From contig CAYLVM010000033.1 of assembly GCA_964387145.1 (NCBI GenBank), positions 1-21,452 of the forward strand: a DNA stretch of 21,452 nt, given 5' to 3'. A model generated the notes under the pieces. The model searched no databases and was not told the DNA's origin. It saw nothing but the letters and a program-made list of their open reading frames with translations. Source of the DNA: JAMBLL01 sp964387145 (GTDB lineage Bacteria; Actinomycetota; Acidimicrobiia; Spongiisociales; UBA5794). Below are positions 6,891 through 14,737 of the stretch, piece by piece (the first letter of the stretch is position 1; every line of letters begins with the position of its first letter). The translations under genes and the position numbers were made by a program.

Positions 6891-7814
6891 ATGACACAGA
6901 CCGTCACCACAATCGACCTAACAGGCGACCCGAAACGCAGGCGCAAGGAGCGCTGCGTCAGGGCGATCTTTCTCGCTGCCGGCCTCGCGTCGATCGCCAT
7001 CAGCGCCCTGATCATCGTGGCACTCTCGGGTGAGGCATGGCGGTTCATCTCACAGGTCGATCCGGCCTCCCTGTTCACTGTGGGATGGTTCCCGCGCCGG
7101 GGGCTCTACGACATCCCGACGCTGATCATCGCCACGCTGCTCATCGCAGGGATCGGAATGCTCCTCGCTGTACCGCTCGGGCTCGGCGCCGCAGCGTACC
7201 TCTCCGAGTACGCCTCACCGGGTGCACGTCGGCGACTCAAGCCAACCCTCGAGATCCTTGCCGGGATCCCGTCGGTCGTTCTCGGTTTCTGGGCGTTGAC
7301 CTTCATCAGCCCCGAGATCGTTCAGCGGATCTTCACGTCGGCGAAGCCGTTCACGATGATGGCTGCCGGTCTCGGCGTCGGCGTTCTGATCACACCCTTG
7401 ATCGCCACGGTATCGGAGGACGCTATGCGGGCCGTTCCGATGTCGCTACGCGAAGCGTCCTACGGACTGGGAGCGTCGCGAGCCACGACCGTGCGATCCG
7501 TCGTATTTCCCGCATCGCTGTCCGGGATCGTCGCTTCACTGATCCTTGCGCTGTCAAGAGCCATGGGAGAGACGATGATCGTCTTCATGGCAGCAGGCGC
7601 GGTCGGCGGGGCGCTGCGCACCTTCAACCCACTCGAACCCGGCCAGACGATGACCGCGGCGGTCGCATCCCTCGCCACCGGCTCGGACCAGGTGGCAGGT
7701 GAAGGCCTTGCGTTCCAGAGCCTCTTCTTCGTCGGCCTCCTCCTCTTCCTCATCACGCTCAGCCTCAACTCGATCAGCAACCGCATCGTCCGCAAGTACA
7801 GGAACCGGTACTGA
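6891..7814 (+). CDS. pstC: Phosphate ABC transporter permease PstC
   Basis: A 307-residue inner-membrane permease that forms the phosphate channel with PstA. After a basic cytoplasmic start, the first span is about 24-44, and five further hydrophobic spans follow. The ABC-contact EAA loop reads LREASYGLGASRATTVRSVVFP (about 184-205), and the PstC-like LEILAGIPSVVLGFWAL segment lies before it. No good Shine-Dalgarno site is seen in front of the ATG, so translation may depend on readthrough structure after the pstS hairpin. The stop overlaps the pstA start by one base (TGATG). Confidence 0.95.
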   Translation: MTQTVTTIDLTGDPKRRRKERCVRAIFLAAGLASIAISALIIVALSGEAWRFISQVDPASLFTVGWFPRRGLYDIPTLIIATLLIAGIGMLLAVPLGLGAAAYLSEYASPGARRRLKPTLEILAGIPSVVLGFWALTFISPEIVQRIFTSAKPFTMMAAGLGVGVLITPLIATVSEDAMRAVPMSLREASYGLGASRATTVRSVVFPASLSGIVASLILALSRAMGETMIVFMAAGAVGGALRTFNPLEPGQTMTAAVASLATGSDQVAGEGLAFQSLFFVGLLLFLITLSLNSISNRIVRKYRNRY

Positions 7815-8773
7815 TGCCCATTGTCGCCCAGGCCAGCAAGGAAGCGACCACGAGAGAAGTGGAACGTGCCATCCGCAGAGGAGGAGGAGACTGGAAGCCG
7901 CTCGCGTTTCAGGGACTCCTCCTGTTCGCTCTGATCGCCTCCTTCGGGATCCTCGTCGTACTCCTCACCGACATCGTCACGAACGCATGGCCGACACTCC
8001 AGACCCGTGGCCTCAGCTTCGTCACCGACGGCCTCTCGCTCAACCCGGAGACGGCAGGCGTGTTCACCGGCATCATCGGATCGGTCATCATCGCCTCCAT
8101 CGTGGCTCTCCTCGCGTTCCCCATCGGGATCTCCGCCGCGGTGTACCTCGAGGAGTACGCACCGGACAACCGGCGGACACGTTTCGTCGACACAACGGTC
8201 CGGAACCTCGCAGGTGTCCCGTCGATCGTCTACGGCCTCCTCGGTCTTGCCATGTTCGTCCCGCTGGTGCGCATCATCGGCCTCGGCGGCTCGAGCGGGG
8301 GAAAGAACATCATCGCTGCAGGGATCACCATGGCTGCCCTGGTGTTGCCGATCGTCATCATCACATCGATCGAGGCGATCAGGTCCGTGCCGGCAACGAT
8401 CCGCGAGGCAGGATTCGGTGTCGGGGCGACACAGTGGGAGGTGATCCGCAGCCACGTGATGCCGTCGGCACTGCCCGGCATACTCACCGGCACGGTCCTG
8501 ACGCTCGCAAGAGCATTCGGGGAGACCGCACCGCTGCTCGTCATCGGCGTTGCAACCGGGTACTTCGCACCCGCGGGCGATGCCTCCCTCATCGACAAGT
8601 TGACCGGCCCCTACACAGCCCTGCCCGTGATCGTCTTCTCATGGTCACGCCAGACCCAGGCGGCATTCGCCGACACGCTCGCACCGGCTGCGATCGTCGT
8701 CCTCCTCATCGTGTTGTTCATCTTGAACGGCGCGGCCATCTGGCTGCGCAACCGAGCAGAGAAAAGGTGGTAG
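7814..8773 (+). CDS. pstA: Phosphate ABC transporter permease PstA
   Basis: A 319-residue partner permease of PstC. A hydrophobic span at about 34-57 is followed by a periplasmic segment and five more spans. The EAA loop is IREAGFGVGATQWEVIRSHVMP (about 196-217), and RNLAGVPSIVYGLLGLAMF is typical of PstA. The start ATG shares one base with the pstC stop, so expression is coupled. It ends with a cytoplasmic basic tail (RNRAEKRW) three bases before the first possible pstB start. Confidence 0.95.
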   Translation: MPIVAQASKEATTREVERAIRRGGGDWKPLAFQGLLLFALIASFGILVVLLTDIVTNAWPTLQTRGLSFVTDGLSLNPETAGVFTGIIGSVIIASIVALLAFPIGISAAVYLEEYAPDNRRTRFVDTTVRNLAGVPSIVYGLLGLAMFVPLVRIIGLGGSSGGKNIIAAGITMAALVLPIVIITSIEAIRSVPATIREAGFGVGATQWEVIRSHVMPSALPGILTGTVLTLARAFGETAPLLVIGVATGYFAPAGDASLIDKLTGPYTALPVIVFSWSRQTQAAFADTLAPAAIVVLLIVLFILNGAAIWLRNRAEKRW

Positions 8774-8776
8774 GTA

Positions 8777-9718
8777 GTGAGCGATACCATCGATATCCAT
8801 CCCCCCGTCCAAACGGAGAGTCACGCAATGAGCGACCGATCCTTCAACGACGCACCAACCAGCCAGAGCGCCACCTTTCGAGGGACTGCCCGAGCACCCG
8901 AAGTCGACACCACTCGCGTCACCGGCGGATCTCCGGACAACACACACGACGTGATCATCGCCCTCGAGGACGTCGACGTGTACTACGGCGACTTCCACGC
9001 AGTCGACAGCGTGAGCGTACCGATTCGCGAGAAGGAGATCACCGCGTTCATCGGGCCGTCCGGATGCGGAAAATCGACGGTTCTTCGCACGATCAACCGC
9101 ATGAACGACCTCATCCCCACGGCACGCGTCGAGGGGTCCGTGACCTACCACGGCGTGGATCTGTATGGGCACAGCGTCGATCCCGTCCAGGTGAGGCGGC
9201 ACATCGGCATGGTGTTCCAGAAGCCGAATCCGTTTCCGAAGTCCATCTACGACAACATCTCGTTCGGACCCAAGATCGCGGGCTACGACGGGGACATGGA
9301 CGACCTCGTCGAGGAGTCACTCAACCGTGCTGCACTGTGGGACGAGGTCAAGGACAAGCTCGACGAGAGCGCCTACGCCCTGTCGGGTGGTCAACAGCAG
9401 CGCTTGTGCATCGCTCGCGCGATCGCAACATCCCCCGACGTGCTCCTGATGGACGAACCCGCATCGGCCCTCGACCCGATCGCAACACTTCGGATCGAGG
9501 AGCTGATGTACGAGCTGAAACAGGACTACACGATCATCATCGTGACCCACAACATGCAGCAGGCTGCTCGGGTTTCGGATCGGACGGCGTTCTTCAACAT
9601 CGACATCCACAACGGCCAGAGAGCAGGCCGCTTGGTCGAGTTCAACGAAACCGCGACACTGTTCACGACACCCTCGGAGAAGACGACCGAGGACTACATC
9701 ACCGGGCGATTCGGATGA
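8777..9718 (+). CDS. pstB: Phosphate ABC transporter ATP-binding protein PstB, with N-terminal extension
   Basis: The ATPase that powers phosphate import. Numbered from the GTG at 8777 (313 aa), Walker A is GPSGCGKST (93-101), Q-loop Q148, signature LSGGQQQR (202-209), Walker B VLLMDEP (222-228) and the switch histidine H258 (VTHNM). PstB proteins are usually about 250-270 residues; here the core starts near residue 60. A second start, ATG at 8828, encodes the same MSD beginning, has CGGAGAG about 8 bases upstream and gives 296 residues. I keep the longer frame because the GTG has a purine-rich AGGTGG/AGGT leader and sits 3 bases after pstA, but 8828 is at least as likely. Confidence 0.93.
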   Translation: MSDTIDIHPPVQTESHAMSDRSFNDAPTSQSATFRGTARAPEVDTTRVTGGSPDNTHDVIIALEDVDVYYGDFHAVDSVSVPIREKEITAFIGPSGCGKSTVLRTINRMNDLIPTARVEGSVTYHGVDLYGHSVDPVQVRRHIGMVFQKPNPFPKSIYDNISFGPKIAGYDGDMDDLVEESLNRAALWDEVKDKLDESAYALSGGQQQRLCIARAIATSPDVLLMDEPASALDPIATLRIEELMYELKQDYTIIIVTHNMQQAARVSDRTAFFNIDIHNGQRAGRLVEFNETATLFTTPSEKTTEDYITGRFG

Positions 9719-9728
9719 GGGGCGTGTG

Positions 9729-10400
9729 ATGGCTGAACACCACGAGATCGAACTGAGGCACCACTTCGACGACGAACTCGACGAGATCCGTACGGACCTC
9801 GTCGAGTTGGGAACGATGGTGCTCGAGAACGTGCGCCACGCCGGTGTGGTCGTCATCGAGAACAGGCTCGACGAGATCGGTGCCGTGCGCGCAGCAGACG
9901 GACCGATCAACGACCGGTACCACAAGCTCGAGGAGAGAGTCTTCCAGATCCTCGCCCTCCAGCAACCCGTCGCAAGCGACCTGCGCTTTCTGGTCGCAGC
10001 GACACGCATCCTCTATGAGATGGAGCGATCCGGCGACCTCGCGGTAAACGTCGTCAAGCAGGTTGGCCGCCTCGACGGGATCCCCGCCGACAACACACTG
10101 ACGTCGATCGTTGGCCGGCTCGCACATGCCTCTGCATCGATGTTCGGGCGAGGTGTTGAAGCCGTTGCGACGCTCGACGACACCATCGGGACCGGGGCCG
10201 AGAGTGAGGACGAAACCACGGATCGCTTGACATCGGAACTGTTCTCCGCGGTGACTGCCCGTCAGGACGCCATCGGTCTCGAACCCGCCGTTGGACTGTT
10301 CTACATCGGTCGGTTCTTCGAACGCATTGCAGACCACGGCGTCAATATCGCCCAGAACATCACGTTTGTGGTCACCGCCCGTTTCCCCGAAGACGACTGA
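9729..10400 (+). CDS. phoU: Phosphate transport regulator PhoU
   Basis: A 223-residue all-helical protein made of two PhoU three-helix bundles. The metal-binding E-x3-D-type motifs are EMERSGDLAVNV (about 97-108) and RFFERIADHGVNI (about 198-210). PhoU links the Pst transporter to the sensor kinase and represses the Pho response when phosphate is plentiful. The ATG at 9729 is preferred over the adjoining GTG (9726) because GAGGGG, which overlaps the pstB stop, lies 6 bases upstream. It is the last gene of the classic pst operon. Confidence 0.95.
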   Translation: MAEHHEIELRHHFDDELDEIRTDLVELGTMVLENVRHAGVVVIENRLDEIGAVRAADGPINDRYHKLEERVFQILALQQPVASDLRFLVAATRILYEMERSGDLAVNVVKQVGRLDGIPADNTLTSIVGRLAHASASMFGRGVEAVATLDDTIGTGAESEDETTDRLTSELFSAVTARQDAIGLEPAVGLFYIGRFFERIADHGVNIAQNITFVVTARFPEDD

Positions 10401-10528
10401 GCCTCCTCTCCCACTCGGGAGCGAAACCCTGCGAGCAGTATCGGGACGCGTCGCCGGGAGATACGTGCCGCGCCGGCTATCCCTATCATGCCGCCGACAG
10501 CACACCGCAGACAGCAGGCCAACAGCGT
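10401..10528. other. phoU-cotransporter intergenic region
   Basis: A short CTCCC/GGGAG stem with a 4-nt loop follows phoU, and TATCAT at 10484 could be a -10 box without a matching -35. I found no PHO-box repeat here, so whether the cotransporter is in the pst transcript or has its own promoter is open. Confidence 0.35.
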
Positions 10529-11686
10529 ATGGGATCCCCCGAACGTCCAACGTCCTCACCGATCGCGCAAGGGCCGAGACGAACCATCCCCCCGGCCATA
10601 CGCGCTGTTTTCGTGTTCGCTCTCCTCTACCTCTTCCTCGTCGGCGTCAAGATGCTCGAGGGAGGCATCAAAGGACTCGGCTCGGACACGGCAGGTGGGC
10701 TCTTCGACGGCATCACGAGCCCGCTCGCAGCCCTCTTCGTCGGGATCCTCGCCACCGTGCTCGTGCAATCGTCATCCGTGACGACGTCGACGATCGTTGG
10801 ACTTGTCGCAACAGGTGTGCTCCCCATCGAGACCGCCGTGCCGATGATCATGGGGGCCAACATCGGGACCACGATCACCAACACGATCGTGTCCCTCGCC
10901 CATGCCCGCAAGTCGGATGAGTTCCGTCTGGCGTTCGCCGCTGCGACGATGCACGACTTCTTCAACGTCATCGCAGTCGCGATTCTGCTTCCGCTCGAGA
11001 TCAAGACCAGGTTCCTCCAGAGCACGGCGACATGGCTCGCCAACCTGCTGCCGTCGGGCGCCGACGCGACGTTCAACTCGCCGATCAAAGGTGCGGTGAA
11101 GTGGGGTGCGGTGAAGGTCGAAGGCCTCCTCGAACTGTTCATCTCGAGTGACAAGGCGGTGGCCGTCGCGTTCATCGTCTTTGGGATCGCGATCATCTTC
11201 GCTGCGCTGATGTTCATCACGAAGAACATGAAGGTCCTCATCGCTTCTCGTATCGAGTCGTCGATCAACGCTGCACTTGCCAAGAGTGGCCTCGTCGGCA
11301 TGATGGTTGGGATCATCGTCACGGTCGCTGTGCAGTCGTCGTCGATCACGACCTCGATCCTGGTGCCGCTCGTCGCTGCCGGCCTCATCGTGGTTCGCAA
11401 CGCCTACCCGATCACCCTCGGCGCCAACATCGGCACGACCGTGACGGCACTCCTTGCCGCGCTCGCATCGGGTGCCGTCAACGGCATGATCATCGCCCTC
11501 GTGCACCTTCTGTTCAACGTCGTCGGCATCCTCATCCTCTACCCGATCCCGAAGATCAGGTACGTGCCTGTCATACTTGCGGAGAGACTGGCCGACATCG
11601 CAGTACGCAAGAAATGGATAGCCGTTGCGTACGTTGGCATCGTGTTCATCGCGATCCCGGTCGTCGGCATCCTCGTACTCAACTAA
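10529..11686 (+). CDS. Na+/phosphate cotransporter (NptA/PNaS family)
   Basis: A 385-residue membrane protein that should import phosphate with sodium at lower affinity than Pst. The family's inverted duplication is clear: QSSSVTTS (Q80) pairs with QSSSITTS (Q269), and MGANIGTT (108-115) pairs with LGANIGTT (297-304). These repeats form the two re-entrant substrate loops. About eight hydrophobic spans are visible. It lacks the fused C-terminal PhoU domain found in YjbB-type members, but the next gene encodes such a domain separately. No clear Shine-Dalgarno site precedes the ATG; the first 22 residues look disordered, so a later start cannot be excluded. Confidence 0.93.
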   Translation: MGSPERPTSSPIAQGPRRTIPPAIRAVFVFALLYLFLVGVKMLEGGIKGLGSDTAGGLFDGITSPLAALFVGILATVLVQSSSVTTSTIVGLVATGVLPIETAVPMIMGANIGTTITNTIVSLAHARKSDEFRLAFAAATMHDFFNVIAVAILLPLEIKTRFLQSTATWLANLLPSGADATFNSPIKGAVKWGAVKVEGLLELFISSDKAVAVAFIVFGIAIIFAALMFITKNMKVLIASRIESSINAALAKSGLVGMMVGIIVTVAVQSSSITTSILVPLVAAGLIVVRNAYPITLGANIGTTVTALLAALASGAVNGMIIALVHLLFNVVGILILYPIPKIRYVPVILAERLADIAVRKKWIAVAYVGIVFIAIPVVGILVLN

Positions 11687-11699
11687 CGGAGGGAAGCTC

Positions 11700-12365
11700 G
11701 TGGTATTCGAATTCTTCAGAAGCGGATCACAGTCCGCCGTCGATGAGGCTCAGGCAACGCTCGTCACCATGCTCGAGAACGGCCATGACATCTTCATGAC
11801 CGCGTCCGACGCCCTCTTCGGAGGCGGGAAGTCGAAAGAGACCAAACGCGAGGTCCGCTCAACCGACAGAGAGATCAACGAAGCGCAAGCCGCTGTACGT
11901 CGGGCGCTCATGGTCCACGCCGCCGTCAACAGCAGCGACCTCCCGCTCGTGCTCCAGTACGCATCGATCGTCAAGGACGCCGAGCGTGTCGGGGACTATG
12001 CGAAGAACCTCTACGACCTCGTCCGCTACGGCGCCGACTTCGATACGGCAGCCGATCGTGATGAGCTCGTCAGGTACCGTGACGCCGTCGGCAACCTGAT
12101 CCTCGAAGCTGCTGCGATCTTCGAGGCGACGAACACCGAGCGGGCCCAGGCGCTCATCAACAAGGCTGACGACTTCCTCGACCAGTACGACGCCCATGTC
12201 AAGGCGATGTTCACGACGGATCTGTCGTCCCAGGATGCTGTGGCTCGTGCGCTGTACTACCGCTTCTTGAAGCGCACCACGGCCCACGTCATGAACGTGC
12301 TCACCTCCCTCGTCCAACCCCTCGACCGCCTCGACTACTACGACGAGGCGAAGGAAGACAGGTAG
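11700..12365 (+). CDS. Second PhoU-like protein, partner of the Na/Pi cotransporter
   Basis: A 221-residue helical protein of the PhoU/DUF47-like type. The motif KDAERVGDYAKNLYDL resembles the PhoU metal-cluster helix E-x3-D-x3-N. The chosen GTG at 11700 has an excellent GGAGGGAA site ending five bases upstream and lies 13 bases after the cotransporter stop; the frame remains open upstream inside that gene, but those codons are a shadow. Its position suggests that it does in trans what the fused PhoU domain does in YjbB proteins, coupling uptake to phosphate status. It is clearly different from PhoU at 9729. Confidence 0.88.
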   Translation: MVFEFFRSGSQSAVDEAQATLVTMLENGHDIFMTASDALFGGGKSKETKREVRSTDREINEAQAAVRRALMVHAAVNSSDLPLVLQYASIVKDAERVGDYAKNLYDLVRYGADFDTAADRDELVRYRDAVGNLILEAAAIFEATNTERAQALINKADDFLDQYDAHVKAMFTTDLSSQDAVARALYYRFLKRTTAHVMNVLTSLVQPLDRLDYYDEAKEDR

Positions 12366-12371
12366 GGTCTG

Positions 12372-12525
12372 ACAGTCCACAGTTGACGGGTGCTGGGAGA
12401 CCTGGGGATATGCCGTCTGCCGAGCTCCGCTCACCGTTTGCCGGATCCGTTCCGACTGTGAACTGTCATCTGTGAACTGTGAACTTCCCACGACCAGACG
12501 ACTGACTTCGCGCGACTGACTACTG
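12372..12525. repeat. Heptad repeat locus 2 (phoU-like to acyl-CoA dehydrogenase)
   Basis: Almost the whole gap between the genes steps in 7-base units. Part one is ACAGTCC ACAGTTG (12372). The middle has five units starting with CCG (12413-12447). Next come CTGTGAA CTGTCAT CTGTGAA CTGTGAA (12456-12483), the inverted form of the locus 1 unit. The end carries ACTG-ended units (ACGACTG, GCGACTG, ACTACTG; 12498-12525). Confidence 0.75.
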
Positions 12526-12526
12526 T
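12521..12526 (+). promoter_or_regulatory. Possible -10 box of a leaderless acyl-CoA dehydrogenase message
   Basis: TACTGT lies 8 bases before the ATG at 12534, and no Shine-Dalgarno site is present. This spacing would put transcription start at or next to the ATG, a leaderless arrangement common in actinobacteria. The -35 region is unconvincing. Confidence 0.3.
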
Positions 12527-12533
12527 CACCCTC

Positions 12534-13736
12534 ATGGACTTCACGCACTCTGCTCGCTCACGTAAGTATCAGGAACAGCTCGACGCGTTCATGACGGAGC
12601 ACGTCTATCCCGCAGAACGGGCCATCAAGTCGAGGGACCCTCTGCCCGGCGAACCCATCGAGGCCTCCCCGGAGCTGGTCGAGCTCAAGGGGATCGCACG
12701 TAGCCAGGGTCTCTGGAACCTGTTCCTCCCCGACGACGAGTACGGGGCAGGCCTCACCAACGTCGAGTACGCACCCCTCGCTGAGATCATGGGGCGTGTC
12801 ATCGAGTTGGCCCCGGAAGCGACCAACTGTTCCGCTCCCGATACCGGCAACATGGAAGTCCTCCACGACTTCGGAACACCGGAGCAGAAGGAACGTTGGC
12901 TGGTCCCCCTTCTCGAAGGTGAGATTCGATCCAACTTCGGTATGACCGAACCGGGTGTTGCATCGTCGGATCCGAGGAACCTCCAGTGTTCCATCACACG
13001 CGATGGGGACGACTACATCGTCTCGGGCATGAAGTGGTGGTCGACCGGGGCGATGACCAAGGACTCCAAGATCGCGATCGTGATGGGGGTGAGCGAACCC
13101 GACGCCCCGCCAAAGGCCCGGTACTCGATGATCCTCGTTCCGATGGATGCAGAGGGTGTCGAGGTCGTGCGCGGTGTCCCCGTCTTCGGGTACATCCACC
13201 GCGGTGGCCATGCACAGGTCCGCTACAACGACGTGCGCGTCCCCGCCTCCAACATGATCGCCAACGCAGGTGACGGTTACATGATCGCCCAGGCCCGTCT
13301 CGGCCCGGGACGAATTCACCACTGCATGCGTGCCATCGGCCAGGCCGAACGGGCCCTCGCCATGATGATCGATCGGGCCAAGACCAGAACTGCATTCGGG
13401 AAGCGAATCGCCGACCAGGGAGTCATCCAGGATTGGATTGCACAGTCACGATGGCGTATCGACCAGGCACGTCTGCTCGTGCTCCACACCGCATGGCTCA
13501 TCGACACCGAGGGCAACCGGGCGGCCCGACGCGACATCTCTGCCATCAAGGTCGTTGCACCGAACACGGCTCTGTGGGTGATCGACAAGGCGATCCAGAT
13601 TCACGGAGGGATGGGAGTCTGCGACGACACCCCGCTTGCGTCGATGTGGGCGAACATGCGAACCCTGCGTCTCGCCGATGGTCCCGACGAGGTCCACACC
13701 ATGGTGGTAGCCCGCCGCGAAATCGGAAGAGACTGA
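12534..13736 (+). CDS. Acyl-CoA dehydrogenase, ACAD10/11-like
   Basis: A 400-residue flavoenzyme that should oxidise an acyl-CoA to the 2-enoyl-CoA and pass electrons to ETF. N-terminal helical domain about 1-130; beta-domain with FGMTEPGVASSD (135-146), which contacts FAD and substrate; C-terminal helical domain with GRIHHCMRAIGQAERAL (259-275), RTAFGKRI (285-292) and QIHGGMGVCDDTPLA (355-369). The end RTLRLADGPDEVH (376-388) matches the ACAD10/11 subgroup, whose members act on long or 4-hydroxy acyl chains; the exact substrate is unknown. It stands alone, with heptad repeats on both sides. There is no ribosome binding site, so a leaderless message is possible. Confidence 0.93.
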   Translation: MDFTHSARSRKYQEQLDAFMTEHVYPAERAIKSRDPLPGEPIEASPELVELKGIARSQGLWNLFLPDDEYGAGLTNVEYAPLAEIMGRVIELAPEATNCSAPDTGNMEVLHDFGTPEQKERWLVPLLEGEIRSNFGMTEPGVASSDPRNLQCSITRDGDDYIVSGMKWWSTGAMTKDSKIAIVMGVSEPDAPPKARYSMILVPMDAEGVEVVRGVPVFGYIHRGGHAQVRYNDVRVPASNMIANAGDGYMIAQARLGPGRIHHCMRAIGQAERALAMMIDRAKTRTAFGKRIADQGVIQDWIAQSRWRIDQARLLVLHTAWLIDTEGNRAARRDISAIKVVAPNTALWVIDKAIQIHGGMGVCDDTPLASMWANMRTLRLADGPDEVHTMVVARREIGRD

Positions 13737-13740
13737 AAGA

Positions 13741-13793
13741 AGTTCACAGCTCACAGTTCACAGCTTTCAGTCAGAAGATCAGACTGTGAACTG
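13741..13793. repeat. Heptad repeat locus 3, hairpin between convergent genes
   Basis: Starting 5 bases after the acyl-CoA dehydrogenase stop and running to the stop of the convergent rseB-like gene, the sequence steps AGTTCAC, AGCTCAC, AGTTCAC, AGCTTTC, AGTCAGA, AGATCAG. The unit CAGTTCACAG (13754-13763) has a perfect 10-bp inverted copy at 13784-13793 with a 20-nt loop, so it could act as a bidirectional 3'-end structure. Confidence 0.8.
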
Positions 13794-13795
13794 CC

Positions 13796-14737
13796 TTACC
13801 CGAAGAGTCGTCGCCACCAGCGGGCAAGCATGTTGCCGGTGTCTGGTGGAGGGAGTTCGGCGAGGACATCGCGAGCGTGATCCGGGGGCAGGTCGCCCAC
13901 CAACACGAAGTTGTTGGAATCGTCCGTCCAGCGAATCCGCACATCCTGTGCAGTCGGCACCATGTCGTAGATACCCGTGTTCGTCACGAGCGCCATCGAC
14001 TCGTCGAACCCGCTCACAACCGTGCGCCTCGACATCGAGAACAACGAGAACGAAAAGAGGCCATCGGAGTAGAAGCCCTGCTGGGAGCCGCTCGGGCCCG
14101 GGAACACGTCGACCAGTTCGTAGCCTGCAATCACAGACGGAAGCCCCTCGGTCTCGCTGTGCATCACGATCTCAACGGGTACCGAGGAAGGGTCGTCCGG
14201 CATCGAGTACATGCGGTACGGCCTGAAGTCATCGAGGGCGATGGTGCGGAATATCCTCCCCCGATCGTTGTAGATCTCGGTATGGAGCACGGCTCCCGAA
14301 CGCTTGTCGACGAGCAGGACCGCGCGAAGCGTCTCACCTTCCATGATCTCAACCCGCTTGCACTCGCGGTGGAGATGCTTCACGTCGGTCACGTTGCCGA
14401 TGCTGTAGCGCTTGGAAGCGGGCATCGACTCTTGTGTGACGACGAACGCGATCCCTCCTGTGGACGCGCCCATCGTTACCGCACGGCCCCCTCCGTAGGC
14501 AGACCACACCGACTTCGTCTTGACGATCTCTCCCTCACTCCAGTGCTCCACCCACTGCTCTGTGACCTGGGCCTGGTCGCCCCACACCGACACCGTGACG
14601 CGGTTAGCGCTGTAGGTGGCGTCCTTGGCGGCTTCGAGTAAGTGGTCGACGTCACCGGCCCACGCCGATGGAGCGAACACCGCAAGCGTGAGCAGCACCG
14701 ATGTGCCGATCACCGCGGAGCGTCGCGCCGTGATCAT
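13796..14737 (-). CDS. RseB/MucB-like periplasmic sigma-factor regulator
   Basis: A 313-residue secreted protein with a Sec signal peptide ending near AWA (27). The fold is MucB/RseB-like: an LolA-type beta domain (about 30-200) with the segment KRVEIMEGETLRAVLLVDKRSGAVLHTEIYNDRGRI, then a smaller C-terminal domain. In proteobacteria RseB binds the anti-sigma factor and protects it from proteolysis until lipid or envelope stress signals displace it. Here its ATG overlaps the anti-sigma stop (ATGA), with GGAGAC upstream, which supports the same partner. It is the last gene of the sigma cassette. Substrate and signal are unknown. Confidence 0.85.
   Translation of the reverse strand: MITARRSAVIGTSVLLTLAVFAPSAWAGDVDHLLEAAKDATYSANRVTVSVWGDQAQVTEQWVEHWSEGEIVKTKSVWSAYGGGRAVTMGASTGGIAFVVTQESMPASKRYSIGNVTDVKHLHRECKRVEIMEGETLRAVLLVDKRSGAVLHTEIYNDRGRIFRTIALDDFRPYRMYSMPDDPSSVPVEIVMHSETEGLPSVIAGYELVDVFPGPSGSQQGFYSDGLFSFSLFSMSRRTVVSGFDESMALVTNTGIYDMVPTAQDVRIRWTDDSNNFVLVGDLPPDHARDVLAELPPPDTGNMLARWWRRLFG

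Noticed and set aside
7699..9729. 676-codon plus-strand open frame
   Set aside because: It overlaps pstA and pstB in another frame, is rich in Arg/His as expected for a shadow in GC-rich DNA, and has no recognisable domain.
11625..11699. Upstream extension of the second PhoU-like frame
   Set aside because: It lies within the cotransporter coding end and lacks a ribosome site. GGAGGGAA precedes the GTG at 11700.
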